Shown one piece after another: positions 23,149-36,100 of a DNA stretch of 64,000 bases (positions are counted from its first letter, which is position 1; every line of letters starts with the position of its first letter). The notes beneath the pieces are model-generated. The model did not search any database. It was not told the DNA's origin and saw only the letters and a list, made by a program, of their open reading frames with translations. The stretch lies in the NCBI RefSeq assembly GCF_022539505.1, contig NC_061508.1, positions 96,637,276 to 96,701,275 on the forward strand. The letters are read 5' to 3'. The position numbers were made by a program, and so were the translations under genes. Source of the DNA: Lolium rigidum. Lineage: Eukaryota; Streptophyta; Magnoliopsida; Poales; Poaceae.

Positions 23149-25965
23149 CATATATGATTATTTGGTGAAATTTTCAATTTAGAAATTTAAATAATGTTCT
23201 TAATGTGCTCCCATTTATTTTACAAAGCAAGGAATATAATAAGAACCACAATGGTTCTGTTAGGTATGAACATGATTGTTTTTAAACAATGTTGCAAAGC
23301 CACAAATTATTTGGATGAGTTTTAATATTTATATTAATTTTCCCAAAAGCAATACATAACTATGCCTTGCATTTTAATAAAATCAGCACCAAATTATGTG
23401 TTCATGCAATACAAATGACATAATATGAGAGGTTATTTCATTCCAAGCATTGTGGCACTTAAATCATAATTTTTGGACAATTATTTAAATAGTTATGTCA
23501 AATTTCAATAAACATTTCTGTTGTGCCCTTTTTACAAAACAGAAGGAAAATTGATAAATTTTAACTCAATTCTATCCAAATAAAATATGTATGTGTAGAG
23601 TTTGTTAAGACAAATATTTCTAGACCAAGTTTGCTAAATTTGGAATTACAGAGCTCAAGTTATGAATTTTGCAAGTTTCAATTTTTAGTAGCTATCTCTG
23701 TAACTAATTATTTAATGCAAAATTTATAACACAACCATGTTCCAATTTTTTTTATATCCATGTAGATCTCACTCTCCTGAACAACTGGAATTTTGAAACA
23801 CTCAATTTGGATAAATTTTGAACAAGTTATGTGCTCTAAATTTTTTTCAGTTTGGAGTTATAATTTAAAATGCATTTACAGAGAATAATAGTTGGACTTT
23901 TACACCAAGGAGGGTTCTAGCGACTATCACAGTCAGATGGACCAAGGGCCACGTAGACATCCATACAAGCATAGAGGCCCACATGCAGTTCGACTTGGTC
24001 CAGGGGCACGCCAGCATCACTATGACATCAGGGACGGCCGGAACGGCACATGCGAACTCGATGTGGCCGATTCCGAGCACCCCCTGACAAATTGGTAGTA
24101 CCTACGCGATCACTACGACAAGGGGAACCAAATAGTGGCGGCGCCGCTTCCTAGAGGTCACCGGAGCGGCGGCAAGGTTCGCCGGAGCGGCAACCAAGAT
24201 GCGGCACTGGCGAACTGGCAAAAATATGCACGAGAGAGGGGAAAGGGGATGGGGAGAATCTCAAGCTCACCCCTGCTGCGTGCGCAAGCTCTTCGAGGGC
24301 GGAGGAGCCTCACGCCAGCAGTGAGATTCCACGGAGAGCTCGGCCGTCCGCGGGGAAGACAAGCACATCACAGGCACTTGGAGTCTCCCCGGCTCAATTC
24401 CTTTCGCCAGGATGTAGCAGGGATAATGGCGGAGCTGGTGCTGGTCCTGGCTCTGCCCCGGAGGACTCCAATCGACGGGGATTCGTCGGCGAGCCTGCCA
24501 TAGGGTTTCGGTTACGGTGGGGAAATCCAGAGAGAGGGAGAGCTCGGCTTGAAGGGGGAGGGACGAGAGCAGGGCAGGAGAGGCAGGGCTTGTGGGGGGT
24601 GGGGGTGCCTTAAGAAGCTCGGAGAGCGCTTGCACGGCGAGGGGGAAGGGGGACCAGCAGAGCACATGGCGCCATGGCCATGCCTTGTAGCTATAGGGAA
24701 GACAACAATTTTGCAGAAAACCCCTTGCACCTTTTCTGACTCAAGTTTTCTGCCTCTTCTGCCTAACAAAGATAAGATTTTTCCACCTCAAATTAATCCC
24801 AATTTTGGGGTAACTTTGTGGATCATTGTTATATGTCTAGATGCACCACTGGTATGAATTTCAAGCCATTCGAAAAATGTTTACAAGACAAATTTGATTT
24901 CATTTCATTTCTACCACTAAAAGGAAATAATTAATTTAGGCATTTTTACCAAACAAATTTTAGTTAAACTTGGTGGTTATTCCACATTTATCATAAAGAG
25001 GCCATGGTAAAGTTTGCAAGTGATTTGAATAAACTTTGTAGAACAAAGTTGAATAAATTTTATTTCTGCAAGAAATGAATTTTATTTTCAAACAAATATA
25101 TAAACACTTCCAAATTTCATAATATTTCGTAGACATTCCTTATTTGACATGATTGGCATGTGGTAAAAATTTCAATGCATTTGGAGCAAGTTTGTAGAAC
25201 AAACTTGTTTTAGGTTGCATTTATTGCTGTGAAGAAAATAATGAATTTTTTGTGGCCTTATTCAATTCAAATTTTGGTGTCACCTTTTGTGTGACCCTTA
25301 TTTATCATAATGAAACATTGTTATAAATTTTATCCCATTGGGAGAAAGTTTCCAGTAGTAACTTTTTTGAGTTTTCAGGTTCTCGCAATTTTTGGTAATT
25401 TTCAATTTATTAAAGCCTTTAGTTTTTCTTGAACCAAACCTTACCAAAATATTAGTGGAGACTACCTTATCAAAGTAAAACAACCCACCTCTTCTATTTT
25501 GAAGCTTGTAAGGCTAGAAAAACATTTGAAAACAATTTGGTCAAGCAATATTGAACGCCTTTTCTTTTATAGACCTTTTGGAAAAATTTCTTAATTTTTC
25601 ACAACTTCCTTCAATCAATCTTGAAATTTCCTCAAAAATTTGGAAGCTCACAAGATAGTTTAGTTTTGCCCTTTGAGAAATTTCATATAATAAATTAATG
25701 TCAAGTTAGCATTGGAACAATATGTTGAATATTTTTAATTATTGTGTTGCTACCTCTTCACCTTGTTTTCAACAATTGCTTTAAACTACTTAACAATGTA
25801 ATAATAAATTTTGGTTTTGAAATGACCTAAAATAAGAGTTTCTCATATTCCTTTACTTGTATTTTGTTAGGTTAAGAGGAATTCTTATGATGCATAATCA
25901 ATGCAAAAGTGAAAATTTGGCTCAAATTTTGTAGTAGCTTACTTTAGCAGCCTAGGGCAGTTACA
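23149..25965 (-). mobile_element. Family B LTR, 3' LTR in minus sense, truncated
   Basis: Matches the complete LTR from 28709 to 31479 and ends GGGCAGTTACA at 25965, directly before the internal domain. The part equivalent to 26644-28708 is missing. By eye roughly one base in ten differs from the partner LTR across the GC-rich core (23900-24200 against 29460-29760), so the insertion is much older than element A. The GC-rich core at 23920-24690 holds spurious frames only. Confidence 0.8.
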
Positions 25966-26643
25966 AACTACCCCACTTACAAGAATCTTGTCCCGAGATT
26001 CCTAGAGTAGAAAAAGAGCGAGAGATAGGACGATAATCTACCCCACTTACAAGAAGCTTTCTTCTACTCCAAAGTCAATCCAGAAAGTGAGTGTCCGTAG
26101 CAACTCGAAAGGCAACTGTTTCTCAAAAGGATTGGCAATATGAATTTTGCATAAGACCATAACAATGGAAATATGTATTTTGCACAAGACCATAATAATG
26201 AGAAAATATGAACTTTTGTACAAGTCCATGATAATTAAGAATATGAATTTTGCACAAGCCCATAGCAATTTAGGAAGAAAGAGCCAGGTCTCAGTCCTGG
26301 GACTTGTGTGCGAACAACCAACCAACAAGGAAGGAATGTGTTTTCCAACACTGGAATTTCTTCGGATCCTCAAGACGAGAACCATTAGATGTATAACTAA
26401 GGGAGAACCAATCCCGAGATCCTAAAGTTTTGATATGACCGACAAGAACTAATTTTTTCAATTAAATCGAGGTAAGATGACTCAGAGAGAGAGAGAGAGC
26501 GATACCAGATAAGGAGTAAAAGAATTCTAAGAATGTTTTCATAACTCACTTGTTTTTTGGTTATAAAATAATTTTCACAACACTAGACTCAACATAGACC
26601 AATCTAAGTGCTTCCTATAGGCAGTCCTGCTCTGATACCAACT
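25966..26643 (-). mobile_element. Family B internal domain, 678 bp, non-coding
   Basis: Bounded by an LTR end at 25965 and a primer site next to the LTR at 26644. An 18-bp sequence CTACCCCACTTACAAGAA occurs at 25968-25985 and again at 26038-26055; on the minus strand the first copy is the purine-rich tract next to the 3' LTR. ATGAATTTTGCACAAG-like units repeat near 26140-26260 and a short GA run lies near 26485. There is no gag or pol. Non-autonomous. Confidence 0.8.
26629..26640 (-). other. Primer-binding site of element B (initiator tRNA-Met type)
   Basis: Minus strand TGGTATCAGAGC, separated by AGT from the LTR end. This is the same site and spacing as in element A. Confidence 0.88.
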
Positions 26644-29600
26644 TGTAACGCCCCGACCTAAAGACTATACACAAGTGCTGAGTAACACCGTTTACCAACC
26701 ATGAATGCATAATCAGGAGATCAAGGCTTGGAACAACTGGCACATAACATAAATCAACGACACAAAACATATATAGATCAACTCTTAATAGAGAAAATAA
26801 TGCGAATTACAATCAGAGGTCACAGACCCAACAATACATCAAGCGGAAGCGATCTTAGTTGTTCTAACCAACAAGAATCAAATATGGCCTAATAGGCCTA
26901 CCATAAACAAGTTAGCACCATCTTGCTCCTACCCAACCCAAGATGCCACCTGGAAAACCCAGACTACCAGTCGATGCCACCGAAAAACACACCTCCATCT
27001 CTGAGAAGCTCTGCCAGGAGAATAAAAATTCAACAAAGCAACAATGATTTTTACAGGAGGTACTCGCAAGGTTACTAGAGCTACTAGCTCAATATGTGGC
27101 TTTAGCAAGGATTTTGTAGCTTTTCTTTCAAAACACCAATATGGCAACGCCTAATTAGAATTTTTGAAAACAAGGCAAGAGAAGAATCAACTCAACTCCT
27201 CTTCCGTGGCCTCAGCCACAGGCTCCACCATAAACCCCCATGAACCACCATCCTCAACATCCGTCTACAAAAACATCATTCCCAATGGACATCGGGAAGT
27301 CAACCTTCCAATCATGAGTCAACTTTAGTTAAGGTTCACTTCTTTATGATCTTATCGTCAATTCCCAAGTCGTCCATAACCATGTACATGGATTTTTGAA
27401 AAGATTAAACCTTGCAGGGGTGTACCAAATTTGAAAAGACGTATACTCGCTGGGTATACGACCTTTTCCCACCAGTACTATCCAGCTCCTAGCCTGTACA
27501 TTAGTCCTCATCCTTGGAGGATGGCAGAGCGGGCGCAGTTACAACCTTTACCTTGCATGAGCCTCACCCAAGGGTCATCGGTGTGCAGAAGTTCTAGTCG
27601 GCCCCGCCAGATCCCGAACCGCGTCCACATCGTAAACACCATGTCCTCGCTCTTCTTTTTCCATCATCACACACACGCGAATGTAAAGCTCAAACTAGAG
27701 GACCCTTGGTAACACCCTCACAAGTTAGTTGGTCGTTAGAGAGTCCGTATGTCCCACCGGAAGCACGCTCGGTCTTGGTTCAGGAGGTAAATAACTCACC
27801 TAGGGGAAAGAATGAGGCAAAAAACCCATCACGCCACGATGGCAACTCATCCAAGCCTATTTGCAATTTATTAGGTACCCTGGCATCTTCCAAATCACCG
27901 TCATCCATCACCAACATAATTACCCATCGGACAATAAGCAAAGCTAAGCAGGGCTAATCATAAGTATATAGCATATATAATTTTACTCAGGCCACCACAA
28001 CAGTCCTATGGATATCAGGTAAGGAACAGGTAATGGTATAGGAATTTATGCAACTGGTAGGATATTCTAATTCTGCCCAAAAGACATTGTAACCGAATGC
28101 AATATTATGTGTAAAAATATTTGGGGGAAAACATAGGTCAAGAGAATGCACAAAGAAGGGGATTTACGCTTGCCTTTTTATTGTGAAAGAAGTAGAGACT
28201 CATCGAAGAACTTTGGTTGCACTTCAACTCCTCGATCCACCGAAACACAATAGCAATGGGAGGAACACAATAATTGACAAGAATACAACAGGTGCAATGC
28301 ACACTCATGATGACATGACATTTTAATGCAACTAAGCAGATCATAAAATGATCTTCAAATTAAATGAGGTTTTCCCCCAAATAATTAGAATTATTTGGCA
28401 TACCCTCATGCATTAACTTTGTAATCTATTTACCTCTCTTAATAGGACCAGAAGCTAAATAAAGTGTCAACATGCATGAAGATGATTTATTCTGTTAGTA
28501 TTTATAGTTCCTTAACATTTTGGTATGTTTCCATAATTTTTGGATAATTAAAACAATACTTAGGAATTATTCATATTGCTTTTATTTTTCCATTTTTAGC
28601 AAACAACACAAACAGAAATATTTTAAGTGCAAAGGCATGTGAAATACTAGAAAACATGTGAGCAATGTTTCACTGAACATTTTGAGATGTTGTTTGCAAT
28701 ATTCTGAGCATATATGATTATTTGGTGAATTTTTCATTTTAGAAATTTAAATAATATTCTTAATGTGATTCCATTTATTTTACAAAGCAAGTAATCTAAC
28801 AAGGACCACAATGGTTCTGTTGGGTATGAACATGATTGTTTTAAAACAATTTTGCAGAGCCACCAATTATTTGGATGAGTTTTAATATTTCTATTAATTT
28901 TCCTCAAAAGCAATACATAACTATGCCTTGCATTTTAATATAATCAGCACCAAACTATGTGGTCATGTAATACAAAGGACATAATAGGAGAGTTTATTTC
29001 ATGCCAAGCATTGTGGCACATAAATCATAATTTTTGGACAATTATTTAAATAGTTATGCCAAATTTCAATAAACATTTCTATTATGCCTTTTTTACAAAA
29101 CATAGTGAAACTTGATAAATTTTAAGTCAGTTCTATCCAAATAAAATATGTATGTGTAGAGTTTGTTAAGGAAAATATTTCTAGACCAAGTTTGCTAAAT
29201 TTTGAATTACAGAGCTCAAGTTATGAATTTTGCAAGTTTCAATTTTTAGTAGCTATCTCTGTAATTAATTATTTAATGCAAAATTTATAACAAAACCATG
29301 TACAATTTTTTTTATCCATGTAGATCTCATTCTCCTGAACAAGTGGAATTTTTAATCACTCAATTTGGATAAATTTTGAAAAAGTTATGGGCTATACAAT
29401 TTCCAGTTTGGAGTTATAATTCAAAATGTATTATAGGGAATAACGGTTGGACTTTTACACCGAGGAGGGTTCTAGCCACTGTCACAAACATATTCACCCA
29501 GGGCAACGTGGACATCCACGCAAGCATAGAAGCCCACATGCAGTTTGACTTGGTCCATGCGCGCGCGTGTCACTGTGACGTCAGGGACGGCCGGAGCGGC

Positions 29601-31479
29601 ACATGCAAACTCGATGCGGCCGATTCCGAGCACCCCCAGACTAATTGGTACTACCTACATGATCACTATGACGAGGGGAACCTAATAGTGGCGGCGCCAC
29701 TTCCTGGAGGTCACCGGAGCAGCGGAAAGGTTTGCCAGAGCGTCAACCGAGATGCGGCAACGGTGAACCGGTGAAACAATGCGCGGGAGAGGGCGAAAAG
29801 GGGATGCGGAGAAGCTCAAGCTCACCCTTGCTACGTGCGCAAGCTCTTCGGGGACGGAGGAGTTTCATAGCGGCGGTGAGCTTCCACAAAGAGCCCGGCC
29901 AGCCGCGAAGACAAGCACAACACGGGCGCTTGGAGTCTTCTCGGATCGATTCCTCTCGCCAGGATGTAAGCGGGATCATGGCGGAGCTGGTGCTGGTCCT
30001 GGATCTTACCCGGAGGCCTCCGATCGATGTCGATCCGTCGGCAAGCCCAACCTAGGGTTTCAGTTGCAATGGGGAAATCCAGAGAGAGGGAGAGCTCTGC
30101 TCGAAGGGGGAGGGAAGAGAGCAGGGCAGGAGAGACAGGGCTCATGGGGGGCGCCTTAAGAAGCTCGGAGAGCGCTTGGACGGCGGGTGGGGGGGGGGGG
30201 ACCGGTAGAGCACATGGTGCCATGGCCATGCTCTGTACCTATAGGGAAGACAACAATTTTTTACTGAAGTTTTATGCCTGTTCTGCCTAAGAGAAATAAG
30301 AATTTTTTACCTCCAATTAATCCCAATTTTAGTGTAACTATGTGGATCATTGTAATATGTCTCGATTCACCACTGGTATGAATTTCAAGCCATTTGAAAA
30401 ATGTTTACAAGACAAATTTGATTTCATTTCATTTCTGCCATTAAAAGGAAATAATTAATTAAGGCATTTTTACCAATTTTTTTTAATGAAACTTGGTGGT
30501 TATTCCACATTTATCATAAAGAGGCCATGGTAAAGTGTGCAATTACTTTGAATAAACATTGTAGAACAAAGTTGAATAAATTTTATTCTGTCAGAAATGA
30601 ATTTGATTTTCTAAAAAATAGTTAAACACTTCCAAATTTCATAAAATTTTGTGGACATCCTTTATTTGACATGATTGGCATTTGGTAAAAATTTCAATGC
30701 ATTTGGAGCTAGTTTGTATAAAAAATTTGTTTTAGGTTGTATTTATTGGTGTGAAGAAAACAATGATTTTTGTGGCCTTATTCAATTCAAATTTTGATGT
30801 CACCTTTTCTGTGACCCTTATTTATCATAAGGAAACATTGGTATAAATTTTAGCCCATTTTGAGAAAGTTTCCAAGTAACTTGTTTGAGTTTTCAGGTTC
30901 TAGCAATTTTGGGTAATTTTCAATTTATTAAAGCCTTTGGTTTTTCTTAAACCAAACCTTACCAAAATATTAGTGGAGACTACCTTAGAAAAGGAAACAA
31001 CCCACCACTTCTGTTTTGAAGCTTGTAAGGCTGGAAATACATTTTAAAACAATTTGGTTAAGCAATATTGGATGCCTTTTCTTTTATAGACCTTTTGGTA
31101 AATTTTCTATTTTTTTACAACTTCCTTAAATCAATCTTGGAATTTCCTCAACAATTTGGAAGCTCAAAAGATAGTTTTGTTTTAACCTTTGAGCAATTTC
31201 AAATAAAAAATAATGTCAAGGTAGCATTGAACAATATGTTGAATATTTTTTAATTATTGTGTCGCTACCTCTTCACCTTGTTTTCAATAATTGCTTTAAA
31301 ATACTTAACAATGTAATAATAAATTTTTTGGTTTGAAATGATCAAAAAAGAGTTTCTCAAATTCCTTTACTTGTATTTTGTTAAGTTAAGATGAATGCTT
31401 ATGATGCATGATCAATGCCAAAGTGAAAATATGGCTCAAATTTTGTAGTAGCTTACTGTAGCAGCCTAGGGCTGTTACA
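26644..31479 (-). mobile_element. Family B LTR, complete, 5' LTR in minus sense (4836 bp)
   Basis: Plus coordinates start TGTAACGCCCCGACC and end CTAGGGCTGTTACA, followed at 31480 by a Tat-type pol frame that it interrupts. The core near 29450-30230 is GC-rich and gives spurious frames. The flanks are AT-rich. A motif block lies at 27373. Confidence 0.88.
27373..27426 (-). repeat. Shared LTR motif block, family B (minus copy)
   Basis: TCCATAACCATGTACATGG, then TTTTTGAAAAGATTAAACC and TTGCAGGGGTGTACC. It lies 729 bp from the LTR edge at 26644. Confidence 0.75.
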
Positions 31480-31948
31480 TGCATGGGTAGAGGAGCTACC
31501 ATCGGTACTATGGAGCCTACGAACCACGCCAAATAGATCAACCGAGTATACACCGCTCTTTATGGTGTATGGAGCGGATGCAGTATTACCTGCTGAAGTA
31601 TGCCATAACACACCACGAGTTGCGGCATACAACAAGGAAAGCTCGAACAAGGCACTCGAAGACGCTATCGATCTAGTTGACGAGGCTCGGGACATAGCAC
31701 TCGCACGATCAACGGTATACCGGCAAGGACTGCGCAATTACCACACCCTTCGATTACGCAGCAGAACATTCAATGCTAGAGATCTCGTATCACGATTAAA
31801 GAAAGACACGACAAGTTGTCATCTCCATGGGAGGGACCCTATGGCATCGGAGAGGTACTCGGTAATGGTGCCTATAAGCTAAAGGACAAGAAGAATCTTC
31901 TACAAGAAGCCTTGGAATGTCTCCCAGCTACGTCGGTTCTACGCCTAG
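31480..31948 (+). pseudogene. Tat-type Ty3/Gypsy integrase C-terminus
   Basis: The frame is open from the B insertion point: WVEELPSVLWSLRTTPNRST, then YTPLFMVYGADAVLPAEV, then LVDEARDIALARSTVYRQGL. This is the end of the integrase core and C-terminal domain of Ty3/Gypsy pol. The expected PWEGPYGIGEVL and WNVSQLRRFYA segments follow only after frame changes near 31820 and near 31912, with a stop at 31946-31948. The upstream pol was separated by the B insertion and is not in the window. The Tat assignment rests on this segment plus the antisense ORF downstream. Confidence 0.85.
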
Positions 31949-32164
31949 TTTATTTTTCCGCATAGTCAATAAGGCTACTTAGCCAACTTTGTATGTAGCA
32001 TAAACATAGCAGAAATATTACCTCTCCACTATGAGATTTTCCCTTACTCTTTATTCTATTTTCAGCCTAAAAACGGAACTTAGTACAGACCCGATATAAC
32101 TCCACTCGAATACTCAAGGAACTATGTCGCAAAAAGGGCCAAGTACCCGCAAAACATTCAAACT
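31949..32164 (+). mobile_element. Spacer after pol of the Tat-type element
   Basis: AT-rich non-coding DNA directly after the pol stop, before the 72-bp repeats begin. Nothing else is recognised. Confidence 0.5.
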
Positions 32165-33010
32165 GGTATTTTGGGGTGACTCCCAGCCATAGACGCACTC
32201 GAAGACTCGGGGGCTACACTGCAAAATACTCAAGCATAAATTTTGGGTGACTTCTAGCCATAGCTGCACTCAAAGCACTCGACGGCTATGCCACAAACAT
32301 TCAAACATAAATTTTAGGGTGACTCCCAGCCGTATCCGCACTCGAAGCACTCGGGGGCTATGCTAAAAAAATACTCAAACACAAATTTTGGGTGACTCCT
32401 AGCCGTAGCCTCAATCGAAGCACTCGGATGCTACGCCGCGAAAGGTTCAAACATAAATTTTATGGTGACTCCTAGCCATAGCCGCACTGAAAGCACTCAG
32501 GGGCTACGCCGTAAAACGTTTAAACATAAATTTTGGGGTGACTCCCAATCGTAGCCGCACTCGAAGAACTCGGAGGCTAAGCTGCAAAACACTTAAACAT
32601 AAATTTTGGGTGACTCCCAGCCGTAGCCGCACTCAAAGCACTCGGGGGCTACGCCGCAAAACATTCAAACAAAATTTTTAGGGCGACTCCCAATCGTTGC
32701 CGCACTCGAAACACTCAGGGGCTACGCTGCAAAGCGCTCAAATAAAAATGTTGGGGTGACTCCCAGCCATAGCCGCACTCGAAGCACTCGGGGGCTACGC
32801 TGCAAAATGCTCAAACAAAAAAATTTGGGTTGATTCCCAGTCGTAGTCGCACTCAAAATACTCGGGGGGCTACGCCACAAAATGTTCAAACTAGAAATTT
32901 GGGGTGACTCCCAGGCGTTTTAATACTCAAAAAATACTCGGGGGCTACGGCGCAAAATGATTCAAACAGAAAAAGGTGACCCTCAGTCATGGTCGCACCC
33001 GAAGCACTCA
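32165..33010 (+). repeat. 72-bp tandem repeats in the Tat-type element, about 12 units
   Basis: Units beginning GGGTGACTCCCAGCC recur about every 72 bp (near 32173, 32246, 32390, 32463, 32535, 32608, 32680, 32754, 32826, 32901, 32973). Each has CGCACTCGAAGCACTCGGGG or a variant. Exact or near copies of ACTCGGGGGCTAC occur at 32205, 32349, 32640, 32786, 32860 and 32936, matching the tract that abuts the 3' LTR at 58674. Confidence 0.9.
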
Positions 33011-33189
33011 GGGGGCTTGCTAGGCAAGGAAAGATAATGATATATAAGGACGAAATCAGTCAAAAAACTTAAAAGATGATCAAGATATTTTTACTCTAGG
33101 ATACAATAGGAAGTGCAAGTTATTTACTACAGGCACACAAAATATCTATAAGACAATACAGTAAATACATTCATATGCGAGGGATATGC

Positions 33190-34740
33190 CCCCGTTCAAC
33201 TTAAGCATCGGTTTCGGTCTCAGCAAGGCGCATCAGAGCGACAATAGCCTCCTGATAGCGAGCAGTCATAGTAACACGTTGACTGCCAGCAGAAGCTTTG
33301 GGACCTTTGGCGATCTTCGAGTAATCCATCCACGGGTAATGGGTTTTCTTAACAGCCAGAGCCACCTTAGCGCCTTCAATCAGTTGGCGTGGAACCAGTA
33401 TTTTGGCATTCACATAATTGCAGAACTCTTTGCAAAGAGCAAAGAGCCCTTCTGGCTGCTTGTTTGAAGGAAACATGGAGCCATCGATGTTGCAGAGAGA
33501 TAGGTGGCATAACCCAATGACTCCACTGAATTGTTGCAATCGAGTGCGTAGGGTAATCATCACTCAGGATTTATCAAGGTTAGACCAAAAGGAACAACAA
33601 CATAAGGATGCGAGTTTCTGAAGCTGATCTTCAACGTAGCAGTTTTCTTTAGTCGCATTCTTTTGGACACTTGCAAATTGTGGTAAATTAGTCAGGAGAA
33701 ATACCAAAGTAAAAAAGAAACAAGACATAATAGATTGGACACATATTGTCAAGATATGTGACTTGAGCAGACAATTCAGTCAAAAGAAATTCTTCACATT
33801 CGTCGGCTACCTGTACCCTTGACTGAGCCACCTCGAGTTCACCTTCTAGATCCTTTACCCGAGTCACTTTCTCTTCAAGCTTGGTACATAGGAATCAGCC
33901 CAGGTCATGCGGAGACTGCACTTCAGAGTAGTGAGTGAGGGGGTAAAATTGGCAGACTGGGACTCGAGTGGCGCTCCAGGGAGAGTGTTGTAGCTTATAT
34001 AAGAAGTGGAACCCTCAAGAAAAGGAACCTGTGTCGAGCATGATAAGGCAATTCTTGTATAAAAGTTACCTATTAAGTGCTCAACAGTAATTCTACCCCC
34101 ATCGGGATAAAGAAGAAGTGCTCAAAAATAGTAAAATACGCATACAAAGATAAGAAAATTCTGTATTTTTTCATTTCAAGATTAGACAACGGATTCAGTT
34201 CATTACAAAAGGAGCAATACTATTACTAGAAGGCTACGCGAAAACAAAGCAACTAATCTACGAGGCAGATGGGTCCTCGAGTGCCTTCCGGCGAGCCTCT
34301 ACTGTGGCCTTGCGTTGAGCTTCATCACCAGCACGTGCTGGAGCCTCACGCATAGCCAAAAGGTGTTTAGCTAAAGCATAAGCATATGCCATGTAAGGGC
34401 GGAGGTCTACCTCTCGTCCGCTCGAGTCTCGAGGCACCCCGTGGAAAGCTTCCTCGAAGTTGCCTTGGATGTCGTGAGCTTGCGACATGGTGATTACGGT
34501 CTCCACCCCAGAAAGGGTTTGTTCATGGCGGAAGCCTGTTAAGACATCCGTGCCTAGGAAAACTCCTATCAGAGCATCGAGAGACTCAGGAATTGCACGG
34601 CGTGGGAACATAACCTCGTCGAAGGACACGAGCACTCGCGGGAGTTTGCCAAAAGTACCCCTAGCCTTGGAGACCTGGTCCTCCGTAGAGGTAACTGAGT
34701 CCAACAGGGCACCCGCTCATAGGCGATCAACAAGCTTGGG
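33190..34740 (-). pseudogene. Antisense ORF of the Tat-type element, C-terminal part
   Basis: Two clear minus-strand frames lie here. 34258-34704 encodes about 148 residues including FGKLPRVLVSFDEVMFPRR, TVITMSQAHDIQGNF-type sequence and a charged tail EAQRKATVEARRKALEDPS. 33201-33563 encodes about 120 residues including YVNAKILVPRQLIEGAKVAL and KTHYPWMDYSKIAKGPKAS. They sit between pol and the 3' LTR on the strand opposite to pol, the usual place of the antisense gene known in Tat-lineage elements such as Grande. Function unknown in the family. The two frames could be exons or a broken duplication. Confidence 0.65.
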
Positions 34741-34839
34741 TGAACTATCCAAGGTTTCTATACAAAAAAGTGAGGAATTGTCAGTACAAAATAATCAAGG
34801 TCTAAGGTGCAAGTCAAAAGAGTAAAGAAATTTACTCGA

Positions 34840-36100
34840 CAAGGAGTTCACATGGTTTGGAGTTGAGGGATTGGGGACTCCTCTAGCTGAGAGGCCTCCC
34901 TCTTTTTCCGCTTGGCTTTTTCTAACCTCTTGAGGGAATCAACATCCTCTTTCTTGGCAGCAAAAACTTCTTTCTCGGGGGCAACGACCTGGCTCTCGAG
35001 TTCTGCCACTCGAGTGTTGGTGGAATTCCTATCAGAAGTAACCTAAACCAAGTATCTGAAACACACGAGACAATGAGGCAATGTTAGGGAGTAACTACCG
35101 AAAAAGAAAGGTGAATGTTAAAGAGTAAGTCAAAAATATTTACCCTTGGCTATTTTCAGGTTTACACAAGTGGCGTCTTGCTGCCTGGCCATGTTAAGAT
35201 ACTTCTTGCTATGTTCCTGCACAACATGCATGAAGGGCTGCAAAGAGAACCTAAAAGAGAAAATATTTCAGGCACAACGTGTAAATTTTGAGTCTATGCT
35301 CGACTGCATGCAGCCAAACATAGACTCGGGGGCTACTCCCATTGGGAGCGCTGGTCACACACCTGACAAGAAATATAACAGAAAGGAAAAACTCACGTGT
35401 CAACCAACCTAAAAACCAGAGGCCAAAGTATCAGCTTAGATGTTGGACAAGTCAATATTGTCAAAGAAATTGCCAAGAGACGAAGGTGGAGGCTGGCTTG
35501 GAGCTGCAGTGCGAAGAGTCGAGTCGACTGGAGCGTCACCCTTTTCCTTTGAAGAGGAGGTAGGGGTTAGAGTTGAAGTCACACCGTCTTGGACTACATT
35601 CTTCCCTTGTGGGGGGGGGGAGGAGTAGGGGTTGGCTGTTGGAGGAATCAAGTCTCTAACGGGGTCACTCAAAAAAGAAGTAGAAGAAGACCAGGTAAAT
35701 AAATAAAGATAGAACAAAGACAACGTTTTTGATGGTACTTACTCAAGGGGGTCGATGCCCAAGCCAAACAGGCGAGGTAGCCTTGTTTCAGAAGACGATG
35801 GGAGAGGGTAGTGCACTAGATTTGAATCGGCTGGAGGCATTGGCGAGATAGGCTTTGAACTCCTGACGCTTTGCCGCACCCGAAGGATCTGAGTCCCTAG
35901 AAGAGGCTTCGTCCAAATCGCTTCCTCCTGGGGTACGTTTCTTGGAGAGCTTCGGGTCGCCGAACACATCCTCTTCCTCATCAAGCGTGTGAGACGTTGG
36001 GGCAGAAGGGATGGAGTCCAGGTCGAGCTGGCTCTCTAAAGTTAGCCCTTCCTCAAAAGCTCCCGGCTCAAGGAGGATTGCTCGGAGACATGTCGTGTTC
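34840..36100 (-). pseudogene. Antisense ORF of the Tat-type element, middle part with coiled coil
   Basis: Near 34851-35042 the minus strand reads TRVAELESQVVAPEKEVFAA and DVDSLKRLEKAKRKKREASQ, a charged heptad-like stretch suited to a coiled coil. Further minus frames at 35436-35723 (serine/proline-rich) and 35739-35984 are low-complexity and may be linker. An ACTCGGGGGCTAC copy interrupts at 35324-35336. Exon joins here are uncertain. Confidence 0.5.

Noticed and set aside
30184..30200. Poly-G run (also near 46688 and 35610)
   Set aside because: Short homopolymers with no positional conservation among LTR copies; likely slippage or assembly noise.
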